64,000 nucleotides of DNA from Gp1-AA133 sp963850425 (GTDB lineage Bacteria; Acidobacteriota; Terriglobia; Terriglobales; Acidobacteriaceae), in contig CAWKLF010000001.1 in assembly GCA_963850425.1 (NCBI GenBank), positions 992,001 to 1,056,000 on the forward strand, written 5' to 3'. Below the pieces are notes generated by a model. That model did no database searches. It saw only the letters and a list, made by a program, of their open reading frames with translations, and was not told where the DNA came from. How positions within the stretch are numbered: the first letter of the stretch is position 1; each line of letters begins with the position of its first letter. Below are positions 59,557-64,000 of the stretch, piece by piece. Both the position numbers and the translations under genes were made by a program.

Positions 59557-60102
59557 CTATCGTGAAGCCCAATATAATTTAACCACCAGGGCAGCCAGCA
59601 AAGCCGTCGTGCCCAATACGGCATTGTACTCGCGATGCTGCCAGTACAGAGGATGCGAAAAGGTCCCTCCGCCGTTGCCAAAAGCGGTGAGGCGGGGCAG
59701 GAGACGCGGGACATTGCGCGCATACTCGTCAAAATTTGGAAACGCCGAACGCAGGTACGATTCTTCGCCGCGAATCACCGGAAGGTAAATCGCAACGAAC
59801 ATGATGACCATCACGGCAAGAACCCAAACGCTCCGCGCCGCGATCGCGAAACCCACTGCCATGATCAGCGACCCCAGATACAGCGGATTGCGGGTGTAAG
59901 CGTAGGGGCCGGAAGTTGTAAGTTCCTCGTTCTTTTTCACGTGGCCGGAAGCGAGCGCGCGCAAAAGAATTCCGGGAAGCGTTACGAGGGCGCCGATTCC
60001 GAGAGACGTCCAACTGGGTCTCGCGATCCACAAGTAAAACGCAGCGAAGGCGAATCCAAGAGGTACACGGATGCGGCGAGCGACGCGGGACCACTCAGCC
60101 AT
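59557..60102 (-). CDS. Isoprenylcysteine carboxyl methyltransferase-like membrane protein
   Basis: About 181 residues with four to five helices. The signature SGPYAYTRNPLYLGSLIMAVGFAI and RGEESYLRSAFPNFDEYARNVPRLLP matches bacterial ICMT/PEMT-like methyltransferases of unknown substrate. I chose ATG 60102, with AGGTG upstream inside the waaC end; this start overlaps waaC by 8 bp. In bacteria, such enzymes rarely act on prenylated proteins, so a lipid or other substrate is possible. Being inside the LPS operon suggests an envelope role. Confidence 0.82.
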   Translation of the reverse strand: MAEWSRVARRIRVPLGFAFAAFYLWIARPSWTSLGIGALVTLPGILLRALASGHVKKNEELTTSGPYAYTRNPLYLGSLIMAVGFAIAARSVWVLAVMVIMFVAIYLPVIRGEESYLRSAFPNFDEYARNVPRLLPRLTAFGNGGGTFSHPLYWQHREYNAVLGTTALLAALVVKLYWASR

Positions 60103-61183
60103 GGGCACCTGCCAGCAGCTTCTGGGCAGCGTCGATGACTTCGTCGGCGGTGATGGCCGTCAAACCTGGGTCTGGTTCGGTCCGGTGCGATAGCGTGGTC
60201 GGACTGCCGGGGTGACGCAGCACAATGCTTCTGGTTCGGAAGGGGCCGTTGCGTGCGGGATCGGTAGGGCCGAAAAGCGCCACGACTGGAACCTGCAGCG
60301 CGGCCGCCATGTGCATGGGACCGGTGTCGCCGCCGATGAAGAGCCGTGCGCGTCGGGTAAGCGCGACCAACTCGCCGATCGAGAACGACAAAGCTCGCGC
60401 AGTTCCGCCACTGGCCGCCTCCGCAATTCTGGCCAGCCGTTCTTCGCCCGGTCCAAAATTAATGAATGATGGAATTCCCTTGCGCGCCAGCGCCTGCGCG
60501 ACCGCGCCATAGCGTTCCGCAGGCCATTGTTTCGCGCCCCATCCGGCGCCCGGATTGAGGATAACGAAGTCGTGCAGATCAAGCTCGCGCAGGCGCTTCT
60601 CGACGAATTGCTCGGCAACCGGGTCACAGGGAAAGATCGCATCCGGGATGGGACGAGCTTCGCCGATCACCGATTGCGCGATCTCTGCGTATTGCTCGAC
60701 CACGTGGGAACGGTGCGTGATGCTTTTGCGCGTGTACCACAAGCTGGCCAAACTCTCACGCGGCTGGATTGCACCGTAAATCGAGGCTGCGCCCGACCAG
60801 CGCGCCAGAATCGCCGACCGCGCAGCCCCCTGCAGATCGATGACAATCTGGTATTGCCGGCAGCGCAGATCGCTCAAACTTGCCGCGATCCTCTCCCACG
60901 TCTGAGTTGACAACAGGGAAGATCGCCACTGCTTCAGCTTCACGGGATGAATCGCATCCACCAGGGGTCGCGCGGGAGATCGCTTGCCCGAGCGAGGGTT
61001 GGAAATGGCACACAACAACTCCGCCCAGCGTTCTTCGATCAGCCATCCGATGGTGGCGTCCGGAAATGCCTGCCGCAACATCACGGCGGCCGGAAGCCCA
61101 TGAATCACGTCGCCCATGGAACTGAGCCGCACGATGAGAATCCGTTGAGGGCTGGTCGACTGCATTGAGTCAGTGGCGGCCAT
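60095..61183 (-). CDS. waaC: LPS heptosyltransferase I-like (GT9)
   Basis: A 362-residue GT9 enzyme: ILIVRLSSMGDVIHGLPAAVMLRQAFPDATIGWLIEERWAELL at the N-terminus, LQGAARSAILARWSGA, NPGAGWGAKQWPAERYGAVAQAL and FIGGDTGPMHMAAALQVPVVALFGPTDPARNGPF. These match ADP-heptose:LPS heptosyltransferases that add the first heptose to Kdo. Its position between rfaE2 and the end of the LPS operon supports this. WaaC versus WaaF cannot be settled by sight; WaaC fits the single-copy location. Confidence 0.88.
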   Translation of the reverse strand: MAATDSMQSTSPQRILIVRLSSMGDVIHGLPAAVMLRQAFPDATIGWLIEERWAELLCAISNPRSGKRSPARPLVDAIHPVKLKQWRSSLLSTQTWERIAASLSDLRCRQYQIVIDLQGAARSAILARWSGAASIYGAIQPRESLASLWYTRKSITHRSHVVEQYAEIAQSVIGEARPIPDAIFPCDPVAEQFVEKRLRELDLHDFVILNPGAGWGAKQWPAERYGAVAQALARKGIPSFINFGPGEERLARIAEAASGGTARALSFSIGELVALTRRARLFIGGDTGPMHMAAALQVPVVALFGPTDPARNGPFRTRSIVLRHPGSPTTLSHRTEPDPGLTAITADEVIDAAQKLLAGAHG

Positions 61184-61191
61184 AGCGCGGG

Positions 61192-61683
61192 TCAGGATTT
61201 CTTCGGCGTGAGCCGGCTGCGGATGATTTCGCTGGCGGAGTGGTTCTTGGGATCGCCGACGATGGCCACGCGGCCCCCGTATTCGCGAACTGCATCGCCT
61301 TCCGGGACGCTGGCTTCGGTATAGTCGGTGCCTTTCGCATGCACGTCGGGATGAATTTCGCGGATGATGGCGCGAACGTCGCGCTCAGGGAAGACGACGA
61401 CGGCATCGACGTCGGCGAGCGCGGATAGGATTTCTGCGCGTTCCCCGGCAGGCATCAGGGGACGGTCTTCGCCTTTCAGCGCGCGCACCGAATCGTCGGA
61501 ATTGATGGCAACGACGAGCCGTCCACCGAGTTTCTTGGCGGCACGAAGATAACGGATGTGTCCCACGTGCAACAGCTCGAAACAGCCGTTGGTCAGCGTG
61601 ACGCGGTCTCCCCCAGCGCGCCAGGCTTCGACCTGCTTGCGCAATTCGGCGCGATTGAGGACCTTGGAGTTCTTTTCGCTCAA
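61192..61683 (-). CDS. rfaE2: D-glycero-beta-D-manno-heptose 1-phosphate adenylyltransferase
   Basis: A 163-residue nucleotidyltransferase with VTLTNGCFELLHVGHIRYL (the HxGH motif), INSDDSVRALKGEDRPLMPAGERAEIL and HAKGTDYTEASVPEGDAVREYGGRVAIV. It is the C-terminal half of E. coli HldE, here a separate gene. It overlaps the upstream kinase gene by 4 bp (ATGA), consistent with coupled translation. It makes ADP-heptose for LPS inner core. Confidence 0.92.
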   Translation of the reverse strand: MSEKNSKVLNRAELRKQVEAWRAGGDRVTLTNGCFELLHVGHIRYLRAAKKLGGRLVVAINSDDSVRALKGEDRPLMPAGERAEILSALADVDAVVVFPERDVRAIIREIHPDVHAKGTDYTEASVPEGDAVREYGGRVAIVGDPKNHSASEIIRSRLTPKKS

Positions 61684-62714
61684 TGAGACCTGGTAGCGGG
61701 CGGCGCTTGCTCGATCGCGTGCACTAATTCCTGCCGCGTAACCGTGGCCGTACCGCGCTTCATGACTACAATTCCACCGGCATAATTTGCTAGTTGGGCC
61801 GCTTCCTCGCTGCTGGCGCCGGCGGCGAGCGCTGCCGTGAAGGTTGCTATGACCGTGTCGCCCGCACCCGTAACGTCGGCAACTTCGTCGGAACCGAAAA
61901 TCGGGATGTCAACGGGCTTGCGCCGATCGTTAAAGGCGGCCATGCCGTCGCGGCCGCGGGTGATCACCAGCGACTGCAGCTTCATGCGCGTCATCAATTG
62001 CTGGCCGGCAGAGACCAGCCGGGACCAGTCCTGCCCGATCCGGATGCCAAGGCTGGCTTCGACTTCGGGCTCGTTCGGAGTGGCAGCCGTCACGCCGGAA
62101 AATTCCAGCATCCGAAAGCGCGAGTCCAGAGTAACAGGCACCCCATGTAGTCTGCCCTTGGAACGGATCGCATTCAGGATGGACGGGGTCGCGGATCCGT
62201 AGCCGTAATCGGAGACCAGCAGCGCGTCCGAGGCGCGAACATATTCGCGCGTCGAGAGAACCAACTCCCTGACGAAGTGCGCATTGGGTTCAGACTCCGG
62301 CTCGCGATCCACGCGCACAACCTGCTGGCGCGCGGAGTGCGTCATACCCGCCAGAATCCGCGTCTTCGTTACGGTGATGTGGCTTTTGTCTTTCAAAATA
62401 CCGCTCACCGGAATGCGCTTCTGGCGAAATGCTTTTATAAGCAGGCGGCCCGCCTCGTCGTCCCCAACAATGCCGACGGGTAGAACGTTGACGTCGAGGT
62501 CGGCAAGGTTGTTGACGGCATTGGCGCCGCCACCGGGGACGATCGTTCGTTCGCGATGCTTGAGGATGAGGACGGGCGCCTCGCGCGAGACGCGCGAGAT
62601 TTCTCCGTACACGAATTCGTCCGCGACCAGGTCGGCCAGGGCCGTGACCGTGGTCTTCGGAAACTCGTCGAGAATTTTCTTGAGGCGATCAGCTTCTTTG
62701 GGATGCTTGGTCAT
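61680..62714 (-). CDS. rfaE1: D-glycero-beta-D-manno-heptose-7-phosphate kinase
   Basis: About 344 residues of the ribokinase family: ALADLVADEFVYGEISRVSREAPVLILKHRERTIVPGGGANAVNNLADL, and ADVTGAGDTVIATFTAALAAG as the anion hole and catalytic Asp. It is the N-terminal half of HldE, split from rfaE2. The start at 62714 (MTKHPKEADRLKKIL) is taken because the family begins near here; an open frame extends further upstream across the end of lpxK and has no family similarity. It phosphorylates heptose 7-phosphate at C1. Confidence 0.92.
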   Translation of the reverse strand: MTKHPKEADRLKKILDEFPKTTVTALADLVADEFVYGEISRVSREAPVLILKHRERTIVPGGGANAVNNLADLDVNVLPVGIVGDDEAGRLLIKAFRQKRIPVSGILKDKSHITVTKTRILAGMTHSARQQVVRVDREPESEPNAHFVRELVLSTREYVRASDALLVSDYGYGSATPSILNAIRSKGRLHGVPVTLDSRFRMLEFSGVTAATPNEPEVEASLGIRIGQDWSRLVSAGQQLMTRMKLQSLVITRGRDGMAAFNDRRKPVDIPIFGSDEVADVTGAGDTVIATFTAALAAGASSEEAAQLANYAGGIVVMKRGTATVTRQELVHAIEQAPPATRSH

Positions 62715-62730
62715 CCGGCTACAGATTCTC

Positions 62731-63675
62731 TCATGCCCGCTTCTTTCGTTCGCCAGCGATCCGCAGCATGGTATCGACGGCGTTAGCCGCATCCACCAGA
62801 TCCATGGTTACAGGAACGACGGCGATTGGTTCAAGCGCGGAGAAAAATCCGCCAAGGTTAATGGCGTCCTTCTCGGTCGTAACGAAGCCATCGGCCTCGC
62901 TCCGTGCCTTAAGTGCAATCAGCTCGCGAATATCTTTTTCGGTATAAGCATGATGATCGCGATAGACAGCCTCGGCAGCCGGCTCGATTCCCGCCTTGCG
63001 CAGTTGCAACATAAAGCTCTGCGGACGGGCGATGCCGCAGAAGGCCACCGGACGGGCTGGAACTTTTGTCGGAGCGATGCCGCGGCGCACCCGCCATGCC
63101 AGCTTTCCGTCAAGCGGGAAGTCCGCAGCCGCCGCGCCCGCCGTGAGTACGACGGCATCGGCCCGGCGCAATGATTGGCGGGACTCTCGCAAGCGGCCCG
63201 CGGGCAAAAGGCGGTCGCGGGCGTCGTCGGCACTCACGAGAACGATATCGAAATCTCGAGCAAGGGCGCGATGCTGGAAGCCATCGTCCAACAAGTGGAG
63301 ACATGGGCCGAATTTGCCTTCTGCAAACACTCCGGCCTGGTAACGATCTTCCCCAATAACCACGGGGACTTCCAGACGACGAGCGATCAGAAGAGGCTCG
63401 TCGCCGAATTGGCTGGACGTCCCCCCGGGGTTCACCAGGAGTACCCCGCGGGAAGTGCGGCCGTATCCCCGCGACAAGACGTCGAACTTGACGCCACGCG
63501 CTTTGAGTAGTTCCCCGAGCAGAATGACGAAAGGAGTCTTGCCCGATCCACCAACGGAAAGATTGCCGACGCTGATGACCGGACCCTGCAGGCGCCGGGC
63601 CCGAAAAATCCCACGGTCGTAGAGCGCGTTGCGCGCGCGAACCACCGATCCGTAAGTAGTGGAGAGCAGGTTCAC
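62731..63675 (-). CDS. lpxK: Tetraacyldisaccharide 4'-kinase
   Basis: A 314-residue kinase of lipid A synthesis with VISVGNLSVGGSGKTPFVILLGELLKARG (P-loop), VLSRGYGRTSRGVLLVN, LHLLDDGFQHRALARDFDIVLV and TTEKDAINLGG. It phosphorylates the 4' position of lipid A disaccharide. The GTG start overlaps the kdtA stop by 4 bp. Its place between kdtA and rfaE1 puts lipid A, Kdo and heptose genes in one operon. Confidence 0.94.
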   Translation of the reverse strand: MNLLSTTYGSVVRARNALYDRGIFRARRLQGPVISVGNLSVGGSGKTPFVILLGELLKARGVKFDVLSRGYGRTSRGVLLVNPGGTSSQFGDEPLLIARRLEVPVVIGEDRYQAGVFAEGKFGPCLHLLDDGFQHRALARDFDIVLVSADDARDRLLPAGRLRESRQSLRRADAVVLTAGAAAADFPLDGKLAWRVRRGIAPTKVPARPVAFCGIARPQSFMLQLRKAGIEPAAEAVYRDHHAYTEKDIRELIALKARSEADGFVTTEKDAINLGGFFSALEPIAVVPVTMDLVDAANAVDTMLRIAGERKKRA

Positions 63676-64000
63676 GATTTTCCGGCGGACGCGGCAGCCT
63701 CAGCCGAAAAGAGCAAGCTTTCGAGTGCGGCGAGCGTCTTCTCAGTCGCCCCGGCCTGCGAGCGCAGGGTTTCAGCGGCGCGGCGTCCGAGAGCCTTGCG
63801 CTCGGCATCGTTGGAAATCAATTCCATCAGCACCAGCGGCAATTCAGCCGGACCCACGATTCTTACGGCGTCATGCGTCTGGAAGAGCCAGATGATGTCG
63901 CGAAAATTATCGGTGTGGTTGCCCACCACAATGGCAACACCGTGCCGCGCGGGTTCAATGATGTTATGTCCACCCTTCGGAACCAGGCTTCCCCCGACGA
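63672..64000 (-). CDS. kdtA: Kdo transferase (WaaA/KdtA), C-terminal fragment
   Basis: The last about 109 residues of a Kdo transferase; the gene begins beyond the window. The seen part includes GGSLVPKGGHNIIEPARHGV and VVGNHTDNFRDIIWLFQTHDAVRIV, the conserved donor-site region. It transfers Kdo from CMP-Kdo to lipid A. It is the most upstream gene seen of the LPS operon; lpxK overlaps its stop. Confidence 0.92.
   Translation of the reverse strand, partial: VGGSLVPKGGHNIIEPARHGVAIVVGNHTDNFRDIIWLFQTHDAVRIVGPAELPLVLMELISNDAERKALGRRAAETLRSQAGATEKTLAALESLLFSAEAAASAGKS

Noticed and set aside
1..64000. tRNA, rRNA, CRISPR arrays, transposases and integrases
   Set aside because: No GGTTCGAATCC-type T-loop with matching acceptor stem, no rRNA-like block, no regular repeat-spacer array and no transposase or integrase protein were seen.

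Overview
The window is a continuous stretch of bacterial chromosome, GC-rich (about 60 percent) and gene-dense on both strands. It has no rRNA, tRNA, CRISPR array, transposase or phage gene that I can see. It codes for a Gram-negative envelope (Kdo/heptose LPS genes, BamD, a SurA-like chaperone, an outer-membrane barrel), a flagellum, PQQ and cytochrome c enzymes and many TPR/PASTA/PilZ proteins. Frequent GTG/TTG starts and short GC-rich hairpin repeats between genes add to a picture that fits an Acidobacteriota (Terriglobia/Koribacter-like) soil bacterium. That placement is inferred from family content, not from a marker-gene search.

Layout. 1-5243: flagellar block. fliD (cut by the window edge), flaG and two tandem flagellins lie on the minus strand, divergent from flbD-motA-motB on the plus strand. 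Two back-to-back sigma-28-type promoters sit in the gap. 5268-14189: an M1-like metallopeptidase divergent from a TPR-zincin, then a SpoIIE-type phosphatase, a parvulin chaperone, YhaM nuclease, a glycine-zipper lipoprotein and a HAD hydrolase. 14211-19943: a NarL-type regulator, then aroC-def-fmt-rsmB and a convergent PASTA protein. 20155-28991: mixed genes (PilZ/coiled-coil protein, adenosine deaminase, Asp/Glu racemase, ACT protein, radical SAM, DinB, orphan ABC ATPase, EamA transporter, CutC). 29056-33473: rpe, bamD and a receiver protein with a very long disordered linker.

33671-46806: a DUF4242 gene and a GlxA/AraC regulator share an intergenic palindrome. A second copy of that 31-bp element lies 11.9 kb away, in front of a four-helix membrane protein gene. 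Between them are a four-gene redox cluster (barrel, cytochrome c, CuA-type cupredoxin, haem-binding protein), valS behind a hairpin-rich leader, and the cofactor genes nadC-birA-coaX.

46867-58546: a PQQ-type dehydrogenase with a fused cytochrome, a hairpin-array repeat region, a ligase-less Pnkp kinase-phosphatase, a GT2 transferase, an RlmD/RumA-type methyltransferase, comEC and TPR/small hypothetical genes. 58675-64000: the LPS inner-core operon on the minus strand (kdtA, lpxK, rfaE1, rfaE2, waaC, ICMT-like, DUF3108), tightly packed with start/stop overlaps.

The most notable points are the shared palindromic operator with its probable regulator, the divergent sigma-28 promoters, the CuA/cytochrome cluster, the ligase-less Pnkp, the hairpin repeat modules (one inside valS) and a Lys-rich C-terminal tail shared by two envelope-biogenesis proteins.
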